DNA from: Bretschneidera sinensis
Taxonomy: Eukaryota; Streptophyta; Magnoliopsida; Brassicales; Akaniaceae
Assembly: GCA_023935145.1 (NCBI GenBank)
Contig: CM043698.1
Span: forward strand, 68,003,501 to 68,067,500
DNA length: 64,000 nucleotides
Direction of reading: 5' to 3'
This document shows positions 11,884 to 23,383 of the stretch, piece by piece; the stretch's first letter is position 1; the number at the start of each line of letters is the position of its first letter. The notes below the pieces were generated by a model that did not search any database, was not told the DNA's origin, and saw nothing but the letters and a program-made list of their open reading frames with translations. Made by a program: the position numbers and the translations under genes.

Positions 11884-12504
11884 ATGTTCTAGGATCTCAC
11901 CTTGATTTTTGGACTTTTTCCTTTTGGTCGGAGCGCTTAGGGAAAAGGGACTTAAACCAAAATATTTTCATTTGGCTCGTTCTTGGGGGTGTTCTCCTCG
12001 GTGCTTAGAGAAGTGCTCGTGGTCATCATTTGACTTGGTCCATCTAACACCTTACCACTCCGAGTAGTTATGGCATTGACCTCTATAATATTTTATGAAT
12101 CTAAAGTAGAGATTTGTGCCATATATTGCCCCTTTGGATTTGATTGAGGTTGAGACGGAAATTTTCCTCGCTCTTGTACCACGAGAGAACTTGTTAGCTT
12201 AATTATTTGACATTTAATTTCCTTGTTCTCTTCCATTACCTGTGTTACAGCACTTTCCAATCTCTAAATAATTTTTCCTTGTGACTTCATAAATTTGTTT
12301 AATTTTTCCTATAAAGGGATTCTATTAGGTTGTGCATTGTATGAGGTTGCAGGGTATGACATAGGTGGTTATGTATGTGTGTGTGTGGGTTGGTTTGAGT
12401 TGAGCCTCCAACTAAAGTTTGGGTGGTTACTCCAACTAGGATTATATGTATTGGAGAAAGGATTATGAGGCTTCCAGTAAATCCCTAAGACATTATATTA
12501 TTCA

Positions 12505-13475
12505 TCAAAAAACCCCTCTCATATCTACATAAGTCAAGCAATCCTGAGCTAAGTGTTCCACTCCCCCACAGGTGAAACAAGCACCTTGTGACTCAACTCT
12601 TGCATCAGTATGCATGTATCTACCATCTTGGGTCTTAAGTGCCTCTAACTCTTGAGTTACTCGCTCTAATTTGGCTTTTATGCTATCCTCTTCCCTAAGT
12701 TGGTAGATCCCAATCGGGCTTGCTCTATTTGTGCTTTCAATAGCACTGGGCCCTATCCAAGTGTGGGCCTTCCCAGCCAAGTCATTCAGATACTCAATTG
12801 CATCATCGGGATCCTTTTGTATAAAGTCCCCATTGCACATCATCTCTATGAATTGATGCTCTCTACTCGTAAGTCCCTCATAAAAATGACTAACTATGCG
12901 CCAACTTTTGTACCATGGTGTGGACACATATTTAACAAATCCTTATACCTCTCCCATACTTGATATAATGTCTCGCTATTCTTTTGGGTGAAGGTTGAAA
13001 TTTGTCTTCTCAGACCATTGGTTTTGTGAAGTGGGAAGTATTTATTGAAAAATACTTGCATCATTTCTTCCCATGAACCTATAGACCTTGGCCATAAAGA
13101 GTATAGCCAACTCTTTGCTTTGTCCTTCACAGAAAAAGGAAAGAACCTCAGTTTAACTGAGTTAATAGCCTCAGCTCTGCCATAAAATGTGACTACCACT
13201 TCCTAAAATTCCCTACTGTGAACATAAAGGTTTTTGCTTTCTAAACCGTGGAAGGTGGGTATCAATGCTATCATGTCCGACTTGAAATCTTTATGTTGTG
13301 TGTTTGGCAGAAACATGATGCACGATGGTGTAGATGTGCGTATGGGATGAAGGCAGTCATTTAGGGTCCTAGCAGGGTCATCTCCGTGATTGCTCATGGT
13401 GTTAGAGCTTGTGTTTGAACCCGTTTCACTCTTAATGTAATTCGGTGGGTATTCTAACTGAAATATTCTAACCAA
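12505..13475 (-). pseudogene. Element E: gag
   Basis: Three overlapping frames make one gag. 13475-13203 is the N-terminus. 13199-12894 carries the retrotransposon gag core (RFFPFSVKDKAKSWLYSL, FFNKYFPLHKTNGLRRQISTF, ERYKDLLNMCPHHG). 12927-12505 carries the end with a CCHC knuckle, CFTCGGVEHLAQDC. A stop at about 13200 and a frameshift at about 12900 break it. Closely related to the gag of element D (39728-38019). Confidence 0.9.
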
Positions 13476-13658
13476 TCATCCGTGTTCGTCTCTATCCCAA
13501 CGCATATACCACCAACACTTTTTTTTTAATTATTAATTTAAATTTTTTTTCTTGAATAAAATAAAACTAAGAAACAAACTAAAGCTAGAATTAAAAAGAA
13601 ACTAAAAGAAAGAGTTCAGAAAGATAGTACCCGAAAACCTTTTCGTAGACTTACACTC

Positions 13659-13676
13659 TCCCCAGTAAAGGTGCCA
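13659..13676 (-). other. Primer binding site of element E (tRNA-Asp type)
   Basis: The minus strand reads TGGCACCTTTACTGGGGA, 14 of 18 matches to the intact site TGGCGCCGTTGCCGGGGA in elements B and C, which fits the 3' end of plant tRNA-Asp. Confidence 0.75.
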
Positions 13677-13681
13677 AAATT

Positions 13682-15221
13682 TGAATTACACCTAAACAGT
13701 ACTATGTGGTAGCAGCAGTATATAATGGGGTGTCGATCCCACGAAGAGAACGTTCTACAATCAAAGTCTCAGGCAAAACATAATGGAAACAAAATTAAAA
13801 ATTAATATTAGGAAAATGTTGAGAATTAAATTATACAATTGAATTAAGTGAAAGAAAACCAATAATGAAAAACATAAGGGTCCAAGATTCCCACCTAAAT
13901 CTCACAGCTTCAATTTGTATCAATTCTGTAATTATAACTCAACTACATATTTCACATCCCAAATACGTAATCAGAAAATAATAGTGAAAGCACCAAAAAA
14001 ATTCTTTTCTAAATTATTATGAGAAATCCCCTTCTTGTTTTTACAAGTAATGCAACGGTCAATCATATACGATATCCTAAATCGACGATATATCCGGAGA
14101 CAATAACATAGTAAAGGACCAATATATATAATTAATATACCGAAATCAATCACATCCTAAATTCCACACATAAGAGAAGCATGACTGAACTTGTATGGAG
14201 AAAAAGAACAACAATCACTGGAGTTGAATAAAATCTATGGGAGAAGAAAATATAATTGTTTGTCACACAAAAACATCAACTTCAATATTAAATAAAGAGA
14301 ATGGCTCAAAATAATTATTCAATGTTAAAAACACAAAATACTGAATTAAATATAAGCCAAGCCCGCTATGTCTAGGAGTTCATCTATTCGCCTTGGTTAA
14401 AACTTAGCATAGCCAATAATATATAATCACAATAGTTCGCTATAAATTCAGTGTATATCTTTTCATCCCCCTATTCTCTGAGTCCAAAATCCTACATATA
14501 GCTGTATGGAGACGACTTTGTAGACAGAAAATTTGCCCTAGGGTTTCTGTTCAGGCTGTGTGCTTCTGCTATTGTCTAGGCCTAGTTCTGTTACTGTCCA
14601 GGCCATGCATTTACTGCTGTCTAGGCCCTGTTTCTGCTGTCCAGAACTAGTCTGATTGTGGTATTTTCCAGGCCATGCAAATACAAAAAAAAAATCAAAA
14701 TTTAATAGCCTGACCTTTGTCTACTAAAACATCCATAACTTTCTCTAGAAAAATCATATTTACGAGCCGTGAAATTCTCCACAAAATAGACATCTGGATA
14801 TTTCAATGAATATATGGCTCATCTCTTGGTTCTACCTGAATCAACACAGTTTAATCTACAAAAATGACTGATCTGTATGGGTAATTCTGGAAATTTAGTG
14901 AAACTCCTTTTCACCCTTTGTTAGTGACAAAATGCTCAATTTATCTTTAATAGTCTAGAAATGATGGGTTTTGTTGCACTCTTCTTGGGAAACCCGATTC
15001 CCCTACTCTGAACTGGTCCGAATATTGTAGATTCTTTCGAACATATTTTATATATTTTTTTTGTGTAAAGCTTCTTTGTTTTTTTAAATCTGCAAAACAC
15101 ACTAAAACACATAATTCTCCAAAGGACCACACTTGTCAAGAAATTCAATGAATAATCAAAATTAATCTCAACAAATGCAAATAATTAACTCTATTTAAAG
15201 TGCATTTTCATGCCCTAATCA
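13682..15221 (-). repeat. 5' LTR of element E
   Basis: 1540 bp, plus strand TGAATTACACC...CCCTAATCA. Near full-length match to the solo LTR at 29617-31153. A cluster of about five TGTCYAGGCC-like units lies at 14570-14680, upstream (in element sense) of a TATA-like AT stretch near 14495-14510. Confidence 0.92.
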
Positions 15222-15470
15222 CCTCTAACTCTGTACTATAGTTCCATATGACATAGAACGCCCCCTCTGGGGTGGTCTCCCACCCTGCACACTCATACTA
15301 CTGCTACCTCTAAGTCCCTCAAATCTCTAAACTCCATCAAATCCTTCTCAATCTGTAATGCTTTATCCACCAGTATAGCATAATTCTCAATACCCATATA
15401 AGAGATTTTAGTTCGAATTTCGTAGTGTAATCTGTCTAAAAATATTTTACATTTCCTCTCCTCCGTATGG
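15222..15470 (-). pseudogene. Fragment of a different gypsy gag
   Basis: The minus strand encodes TEERKCKIFLDRLHYEIRTK, followed by SYMGIENYAILVDKALQIEKD. This is the gag pattern of plant chromovirus-type gypsy elements and is unlike the gags of B to E. It ends abruptly at the LTR of E on the left and at the foldback arm on the right, so E appears to have landed in this fragment. No other part of this element is seen. Confidence 0.7.
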
Positions 15471-17958
15471 GTTGGCCACTCCCGAAACGGTGTCGTCATA
15501 TTTTGAAATCCCAGCATGACACATATATGCAATAATATAAAAATATCAACTGAAATTATATATATCTATACATCAATCCTATACTCTCAACAAGGGAGTT
15601 ACATTTTTAAAATTTCAACTGAAATAATATATACAGCATATGATGCATGAATATTTACAAATACTTTTTTCTATTAGTCTGAGGATGTGGATCACGAGGG
15701 TTACAGATAATCACTCAGTCTGAATCATAGCTCAACAGTCTATCTGTCCTGCCTGCTACCTGAAATTATTTAACAATGAGGAGTAAGCTTCACAAGCTCA
15801 GTGAATTAAATTTACTAGAAGTATTCAATTTGTATAACTCCAGTCACATCTTATAATTCAATTGTTCAAATAGTCCTCCAATATTCATTCATCTATATCT
15901 CATATAACTTGATAATAGCATTCTATTATCACTACTCATATCATAATCCTCATCATTCATCAATCTCTTCTTAAGTTAATGATCAAATATATCAATCTTT
16001 CTTCTCATATATTTAATCATCTTGAGACTATCAATTCAACCTCATTATTTACCTAGTTATGAGGTTCACAGCATATAATCAATCACTCAGATAATTCTTA
16101 TCATATCATACTTTCATATTTCTTTCTCATCATATCTGTCTCTCTGTAAGACTCATTTATCTATCAATAAATTCACAATCAAGAATGACGCTTTAGCATC
16201 TCAAGCAACAATAATCAATATTTAAAACAAATGCTATTCATGAATTTAAATTATTAGATCATTTCTTATTATCACTTGGGAACGTCTTCCCACATGTCGA
16301 CATATTTAAGCTTAGACCAGTTGCCTTCTCGGTTCTTTTATTTTCAGCATATATCGGCTGCCATGGTTCTTTTATTTTCATTTAGACCAGTTACCTTCCC
16401 GGTTCTTTTATTTTCAGCATATACCGGCTGCCACTGTTCTTTTATTTTCATTTAGATCGGCTGCCTTCTCGGTTCTTTTATTTTCAGCATATACTGGCTA
16501 GCACGGTTCTTTTATTTCATTTAGACTAGCTACCTTCCCAGTTCTTTTCATTTCATGCATATGCATATGAACAATAATATGAAATATGCATATGAGCAAT
16601 AATATAAAAACAAGCATACATTCAAACATTCAAGTTATCTATCCAACTTTTTCTCAAAATTATTATTTTTAACATATTCATTAAATTATCTCTTCATATA
16701 TCATATCAAATTATTAATCATAGCTTGTCGAGAATTTCATTCATCCTTTCATTATATATTTCATCAACTCATTATTTCATTAATTTTACTTCTCGTATAA
16801 TAATTTTTTAACATATCAATTATTCCTATAATATCAATCAACCAACTTTCATATAGTATCCAATCATAGTTCAGTAATTAATTCAAATATCATCACTTTA
16901 TACTTCATATTTATCTTGATTACTAAAAGTAAATCTAACTCACTATGTAGCACTTAAATCTACCTGTGGATCATTTAAGGCAGTTGGTCTAAATGAAACC
17001 GTGATAGCTAGTTGAACATAAAAGAACCGAGAGGGTAACCGATCTAAATGAGAATAAAATAACCGGGAAGGCAGCCAGTCTAAATGAGAATGAAAGAACT
17101 GAGAAGGCAGCCGATCTAAGCTAAAACATATCGACATGTGGGAAGACGTTTCCAAATAATAATAACATTAAATTCACGCATTGCATTTGCATTAAATATT
17201 GATTGTTATTACTTGAGATACTAAAGTGTTATTTTTTAGTATAAATTTATTGATAGATGAATGAGTCTCACAGAGAGACAAATATGATAAGAAGGAAATA
17301 TAGAAGTATGATATGAGGAGAATTATCTGAGTGATTGATTATATGTTGTGAACCTCATAACGAGATAAATGATGATGTTGAATTAAGAGTTTAGAGATGA
17401 TTAAATATATGATTGAAAGATTGATATGTCTGATGAATAACTTAAGAAAAGATTGTGTAATAGGGTAATTATGAAATTGAGTAGTGATTTCAGAATATTG
17501 TTATTGAATTATTTGAGGAAAAAGATGAATGAATATCTGAAGATTATTGAAAGTAATTGAACTATAAGATGTGATTGGGAGTATATAATCGAATACTTCT
17601 ACTAAATTTAATTCACTAAGCTTGTGAAGCTCACTCCTTATTGTTCAATGATTTCAGGTGGCGAGTACGACAAATAGATTTGTGAGTGAAGATTTGGACT
17701 AAATCGTTTTTTGTAAGCCACGTGGTCCACATCCTCAGACTAATGAAAAAAATATTTGTAAATATTCATGCATACTATGTTATATATACTGTTCAGTTGA
17801 GATATGAATGATATAACTCTCTTATTAAGGGTTGAGGATTTATGTATGTACATTATTCAGTTGATGTTTTTATATTGTTGCATATATGTGTCATGCTGAA
17901 ATTTCAAAAAGTGATAACATCATCTCAGGGGTGGAGAACCCGGGATAGGTCATTACAC
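15470..17958. repeat. Large foldback (imperfect palindrome), element X
   Basis: Arms of roughly 1.1 kb at 15470-16560 and about 16970-17958 are inverted copies. Matching landmarks in order include ATTAGTCTGAGGATGTGG, GAGTAAGCTTCACAAGCTC (GTGAGCTTCACAAGCTT inverted), AGTGAATTAAATTTA, the CACATCTTATA block, GTGATTGATTATATG..GTGAACCTCATAA, and the CGACATGTGGGAAGACGTT block. The centre (16560-16970) is AT-rich and less matched. No transposase is encoded. Ends are GTGTAA...TTACAC; no target duplication is recognisable. Confidence 0.85.
16320..16560. repeat. Subrepeats inside the foldback arm
   Basis: A unit around GGTTCTTTTATTTTCA is repeated about seven times, alternating with a TTAGACCAGTTGCCTTC-like spacer and CAGCATATACCGGCTGCC. 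Fewer, inverted copies lie in the other arm at 16985-17130. Short subterminal repeats of this kind are typical of foldback elements. Confidence 0.8.
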
Positions 17959-18428
17959 ACAACAAGGGATAAAGGCTAAGCCCAAGAAAATAAAGGCAAT
18001 CATGGATATAATTACTCCTCAGAACATTAAAGAAGTGCAAAGATTGACCAGGCGAGTAGTTGCACTCAACTGCTTTATGTTTAAATCTGTCAATAGATGT
18101 TTGCCCTTCTTTAGATCAATTAAGAAAGTCGAAGACTTCACCTAGGATGAAGAATGTTAGAAACTGTTTGAAGAGCTAAAAGAATACCTGAGCTCACTAC
18201 CTCTCCTAACCAAGACAGTCGTAAGAGAAGAGCTCTTTCTTCACATATCAGTAAGCCAAGGTGTGGTAGCCTCGGTCTTAATTCAAGAAGACGCAGGGAT
18301 ACAAAAACCAATTTATTATGTTAGTCGAGTCTTGCATGACGCGAAAACAAAATATCTCCTGATCGAAAAAATCGCCTATACTCTCATGATCATGGCTAGG
18401 AAGTTACGGTTATACTTCCAAGCTCATA
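17959..18428 (+). pseudogene. Element T: end of RT and start of RNase H
   Basis: Resumes with GIKAKPKKIKAIMDI and IKEVQRLTRRVVALNCF (RT thumb), then LPFFRSIKK and the RNase H start (ELFLHISVSQGVVASVLIQ, IYYVSRVLHDAKTKYLLIEK). Two stops lie near 18143 and 18158. The frame runs to RLYFQAH at 18426 and is cut by element B. It resumes exactly at 27237, so the break is a clean insertion. Confidence 0.9.
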
Positions 18429-19743
18429 TGATAGGTGCTTAAATATTCATATTTAAGCCCCTTTATTTACATTTGTTAGGTCCTTAGTTATGTTAATTTA
18501 GTTCATTTTACTTCATTTATGTGTTTCACATGTGTTTATAGGTCTTGGAGAACAAGAAGCAGTTTTGGCACTTAAAGAAAAAAGCCTGGAATTCTTGGAG
18601 CAGCCTCTGGACAAACTGCGATCGATCGCACCATGCAATGCGATCGTGCGCACACATGAAGGATCGAGTGTAGCACTGCGATCGAGCGCAAGACGCATGC
18701 GATCGAGTGCATTTGTACGGGCGTGAACAGTAAACTGCAAAACCCTATTTTGGAAATAACAGAGTTTTGTAATTTAGGAAAGTTTAGGAACTCATGAGCT
18801 TTCTAGGACTTTTCAAGCCCTATAAATACTCCTATAAAGCACACATAATTGATGACAACTTAGAGAACACTTTGCTTATCTTTTACTTGGAGTTGTAAGC
18901 TTTGGGAGAGAATTGACGCCTCTTCTCTTAGATTTATTCTTTTCTTTATGTTTAGTTTATATATGATGTTTATCCTAGACAGCATGTGTAACTAACTTTC
19001 TTATAGGGCACGATTAAAGCCCTAGTTATGCTTTCTCATATATTTATTCATTGATAAATCTTTGCCAATAGCCTTTATTACATTGCTTAACTTGATTAAT
19101 GTCTGTGCTTATTTAAATTCCTCATATGTATGTGTATGGCCAACGTATGTATGTGGTATGGATTGGTTAGTTAGATCAATTTGGATGATCGAGTCCTGGG
19201 TCTAACATTAGTAACAAAGGATATCCACACCAGATTCTTGGATTAATCAATATGGGAAACCAGGAGTAGATACCATGCCCTAGGTCTTATGTGGTTTTCG
19301 ATTTCCATAGTACTTATGCTTTCTTAAGGAACAACTCAAGCAGATATCATGCTGAATCCCTTAAGGAAGAAAAGAGTTAGAGTAGATACCATGCCTAACT
19401 TGTTGCTTAAGGAAATCAATAGCTTAAGGAGTAGATACCATGCCCTTAGGTTGGCAACCATTAGGTATACATGATAAGGCTAGTGCACTGATACATTATA
19501 CAATTGGAAAAGTATGACTAGTGGTGGATATCAAAGTCCTATGTCTTTATTATTATCAAATCACATACAACAGTTATTTATTTATTTTTACTCTAAAGAA
19601 ACTAATTCTAAAACCGAACTTTACCAATCCCTATGGAGATGATCTTGCTTTCGCACACTATACTACATTGTTGACCTTGTGAACTTGCAAGTAAAACTAG
19701 TACGATTATCTGCTTATTAATTTAGGTATATTTTTGTTCAGCA
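18429..19743 (+). repeat. 5' LTR of element B
   Basis: 1315 bp. Five TGCGATCGAKCGCA-like palindromes lie at 18609-18711, and a TATA box TATAAATA at 18821-18828. Over the first 300 bases it differs from the 3' LTR at roughly 14 positions by my count, so the insertion is not recent. Confidence 0.95.
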
Positions 19744-19749
19744 TGTTTT

Positions 19750-19767
19750 TGGCGCCGTTGCCGGGGA
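19750..19767 (+). other. Primer binding site of element B (tRNA-Asp)
   Basis: TGGCGCCGTTGCCGGGGA, 6 bases inside the LTR, the complement of the 3' end of plant tRNA-Asp and the usual Athila-lineage primer site. Confidence 0.93.
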
Positions 19768-20028
19768 TTGCGCTAAATTTCATTTTAGGATTACTTTCGC
19801 TTAGTTTAATCATCGTTATTATATTATTTTATGTTTACCGTCTTTCTTTTTACTTTTCATCAAACCCTAATCGATTTCTTTTTGTGTCAGGTACATCAAA
19901 CCCTAAATCACACTTTCTGTGATACTTGCGATCGATCGCAGCCTTCTGTGTGATCGAGCGCAAATAGGACAGAGAATTACCCGAGCAGCAGAGTTAAGTT
20001 GCTGCACTGAAACTGTTTTTGCTGATTT

Positions 20029-21261
20029 ATGCACGGACTTCGATCCCGACATCCAACAGTCCTTCCCCTCGATCCCAAACTTGAACGGACCATCCGACAA
20101 AGGCTTAGGGACAACTTTGAGGAGAACGAAGAAGAAGTCGAGAACGAAACACCAATGGTGGAACAGCTCGAAAACCAGCAACCACCTGCACAAGTACCGA
20201 TGAAGCACTCCTTCATCGCACGAAACATTGATCAACCATCATGCATTGCATATCAACCTGAGGCAGCAGGAAACTATTACATATCTCCGCAAATATTGAA
20301 TGCTTTGACTCACTTTAGGGGTACACCTAATGAAGATCCACACTTGCACCTTCGAGAATTTTTCGATCTTTGCAAGTTCCAGCACATACAAGGCCTAGAC
20401 CAAGAAGGAATAAGGTTAATTCTGTTCCCTTTTTCCTTGAAAGATAATGCTAAACTATGGTATAATTATTTACCTGCAGTTTCCATCCACACTTGGGAGG
20501 AGTTGGCAAGCAAGTTCCTGAGGAAGTTTTTCCCAGCCCATAAGACGAGGCAAATGAGGAAGGAAATCCAGTCCTTCCAACAAAAGGATGGGGACCTCTT
20601 CTTCGAAGCATGGGGACACTTCAACGAGCTGCTACTCAAATGCCCACATCATAACCTACCTCAAGATGAACTGGTACAAGCTTTTTATGAAGGTTTGAAT
20701 GACACTAATAAAAGTATTGTTGATTCAGGTTGTGGAGGAGTGTTGATGGAGAAAAGTAGCAAAGAAGTGATGAAGCTCTTCGAAACCCTCAGCGAACACA
20801 CTCAGCAGTTCTCCTCTTGAGGTAGACATGTAACCAAAGGTAAAGGTGTGTATGAGGTAAATCTGAATGGAGGATCTTCCCCTAAAATAACAGCATTGGA
20901 AAGGAAAATAGACTTATTGGTAAAAGCCATGGCTACTCAAAATTCCTCATCCAGCCTACCATCTACCCCACTCCAGGTATATGCAATATGTTCCTAATAT
21001 GACTATAATACTGATACTTGTACTTTGTATTCACCTGCAAATACAGAACAAGCAAATTATGTGGGACCTAATAACTATCCGCAAAAGAACAAGCCCTATG
21101 CAAACACATACAACCCTGGATGGCGAAACCACCCAAATTTCTCGTGGAGCAACAATCAAAACAGTCAAGAGCAGCACAAAAACTTCCAACCAGCAGCCCA
21201 AACTATTTTCGAACCAAAGAAGAACAATCTCGAAAGTCTTGTGAGACAACTGGCCACTTAG
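20029..21261 (+). pseudogene. Element B: gag
   Basis: 263 open codons from 20029 to 20820 carry the Athila gag: SCIAYQPEA, NYYISPQILNALTHFRGTPNEDPHLHL, LILFPFSLKDNAKLWYNYLP, WEELASKFLRKFFPAHKTRQMRKEI, CPHHNLPQDELVQAFYEGL. A TGA at 20818 interrupts a frame that stays open in the sister element C. Gag-like sequence continues with a second stop to about 21261 (YNPGWRNHPNFSW, then NNLESLVRQLA). Two palindromes of the TGCGATCGATCGCA family lie 60-100 bp before the start codon. Confidence 0.9.
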
Positions 21262-21357
21262 TAGCAGTAATTGATGATGTCACAAGAACAATTCATGACT
21301 CAGCAAAGATAAACCACTGCAAAACATGAGCAAGCAATTCAAAGACTAGAGGCACAA

Positions 21358-22242
21358 ATGGGACAACTGGCTAAAGAGCTTAGTGGCAGAAAGCAAGGAG
21401 AGCTCCCAGCTCAAACACTACCCAACCCTGGGGGGCATCAACAACTAAATACTATGACAACCTTGAGAAATGGCAAAGTGGTAGGATCCGATGAACCTGA
21501 CAAAGCATCCACCTCTAAGGTAAGTGATATAGAAAAGGTAAATACACCCCCACAATTTCCTCAAAGGTTGGTGAAACCTAAGAAAGAGACCAAATTGGTT
21601 GACATTTTTGAAACATTGAAAAAGGTAGAGATTAATATTCCTCTGTTAGATGCCATTAAACAAATTCCTGCATATGCTAAATTTCTGAAAGATTATTGCA
21701 CTAACAAAAGGAAGTTTCAGGAACATGAGACAGTTGCCTTAACCAAAGAGGTAGGTGCTGTGCTTTTACGAAAATTACCACCAAAACTGAAAGATCCTGG
21801 TAGTTTTACTATTCCTTCCAGGCTAGGTGACCAGCTGTTCGAGCATGCACTATTGGATCTAGGAGCGAGTGTCAACCTGCTGTCATACAGTGTATACGAG
21901 ACACTAGGTTTGGGGGAGCTTCAACCAACCTTCATCACTTTGCAATTAGCTGACAGAAGCATCAAACGACCGAGAGGTATCCTTGAGGACGTGTTGGTGA
22001 GAGTAGGAAAATTCATTATACCTGCTGATTTTATAGTATTAGATATGGAAGAATATACTCTGCCATTGCCTCTCTCCATCATCCTAGGATGCCCCTTTAT
22101 AATAACTACTGACACTAATATTAGTGTAAAACGGGGCATTGTCACAATGAGGGTAAATGATGAGGAGATAGAATTTCAAATATTTAATACATTAAAATTA
22201 ACCAATAATGATAATGAATATTCTAATGTGAACTTCATGTAA
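21358..22242 (+). CDS. Element B: aspartic protease ORF
   Basis: 294 open codons. The N-terminal third is the gag-protease linker (TTLRNGKVV, PPQFPQRLVK). Next comes the Athila block EINIPLLDAIKQIPAYAKFLKDYCT, then the protease with active site LLDLGASVNLLSYSVYETLGLGEL, DLGA being normal for this lineage. The flap region and ILGCPFIITTDTNI follow. It ends at 22240-22242. It looks intact as a domain, although the upstream gag is broken. Nothing RT-like follows. Confidence 0.88.
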   Translation: MGQLAKELSGRKQGELPAQTLPNPGGHQQLNTMTTLRNGKVVGSDEPDKASTSKVSDIEKVNTPPQFPQRLVKPKKETKLVDIFETLKKVEINIPLLDAIKQIPAYAKFLKDYCTNKRKFQEHETVALTKEVGAVLLRKLPPKLKDPGSFTIPSRLGDQLFEHALLDLGASVNLLSYSVYETLGLGELQPTFITLQLADRSIKRPRGILEDVLVRVGKFIIPADFIVLDMEEYTLPLPLSIILGCPFIITTDTNISVKRGIVTMRVNDEEIEFQIFNTLKLTNNDNEYSNVNFM

Positions 22243-23383
22243 AGTGTTGTTAAGAAAGCTTCTCAGGCCCATCACACCACTACATTGGAGACCATCCCTA
22301 GCCATGAGGGCACAAGAGTGGACATTAGGCTGGAGGAGGACAATGTGATTAAAGACATCAATACAGTTACACACCTCCTTAAGAACACACCATAGCTTTC
22401 AAGTAAGTATGCTCTTCAAATCAACCCTCCTACAAATACTAATCCTACTTTCCCTTACTTTCTTGACCAGGCACCAAGATTTGAGATGCAGCAGTTGTCA
22501 AGGGCACTTGAACCACCGGATAGGGGCTTGAAGTGCCCCCTTCAATGAGAGTAGCACTGTATCAAGAGAGTGCTTGAGCAAGTTCATTTTGGTTACTCAT
22601 ACAGCTCAACCATCTCTACGTAGGTTAGTGTTACTAAGACCACTAACACATGGTAAGGTTGTATTGCCCCACAATTATCATTTTCAGCTAAGGTGAGTTT
22701 TTATTTTTACCCATGCACACTACCTACGATCGATCGCACCATTTGTTGCGATCGAGCGCACGCATGCGATTGAGAGCGCTATTCAAAGTGTTCGAGCACA
22801 CAAGTGCGATCGAGCGCATTCCGCGTGCGATCGAGCGCACTCGTGGCAGACAGTTCAGCTGTAAGTCTAAACATTCTCACATTCACTCACTCTCTCACTG
22901 TTCACTCACTCCCTCGCACTCTCTGATTACAAACACGCAACACCCACATTTTTTCTCAACTTCCACACTCTCCACCATCACCACCAGCACCACTCCCCCT
23001 CACCACTGTCATCCACCATCATCACCGTCACCAATCATCACCACCCCACCACATACCCCCTCCCCCGTTACATATTCCCCCCCATACATAAGGTACTCCT
23101 TCTGCACACACACACGAATTTTAATGTTTCATTTACAACATTCCTTATATATATATATGTATCTTGTGCATGATTGGAGCTTGTTTTGCTTGCAGGAGGT
23201 TAGGAACAAATTCAAATCCTCAAGACCAGAGCTTGGTTTTTTGGTGCACACCACCTGTTCGAGGAAATGCCTGATCGTGTGCGATCGAGCGCACAGCTGT
23301 TGCGATTGAGCGCATAGTCCAGTGTGCAATCGAGCGCACCTATTTTGAGATCGATCGCAAATTAGGCAGAAGCAAACAGCAGC
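22243..23383 (+). other. Element B: linker with palindrome clusters, pol deleted
   Basis: Up to about 22550 a decayed post-protease linker is readable. After that no RT, RNase H or integrase exists. Palindromes of the TGCGATCGAGCGCA family lie at 22726-22845 (five) and 23278-23360 (four), the latter ending about 25 bp before the third ORF. A possible splice acceptor TGCTTGCAG ends at about 23196. A CA/CT-rich stretch (22870-23100) encodes nothing recognisable. Confidence 0.7.

Larger units (their letters stand above)
1188..15221 (-). mobile_element. Element E: Athila-like Ty3/gypsy retrotransposon, decayed
   Basis: On the minus strand the order is 5' LTR (15221-13682), tRNA-Asp-type PBS (13676-13659), gag, protease, RT, RNase H, integrase, a long 3' noncoding tract, PPT (1491-1481) and a 3' LTR cut short at 1188. 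This is the gypsy order, and the gag/protease types are Athila-like. All genes carry stops and frameshifts. Copia element F is inserted in the 3' noncoding tract. The right flank of E is a piece of another gypsy gag (15222-15470). The target duplication cannot be checked because the outer end of the 3' LTR is gone. Confidence 0.88.

Noticed and set aside
19903..20235. Minus-strand frames opposite B gag
   Set aside because: Shadow of the gag reading on the plus strand, with no domain similarity.
22713..23309. Open frame of 198 codons rich in AIERT/RSSA-type words
   Set aside because: It arises from translation of the TGCGATCGAGCGCA palindromes and CA/CT-rich DNA, not from a protein family.
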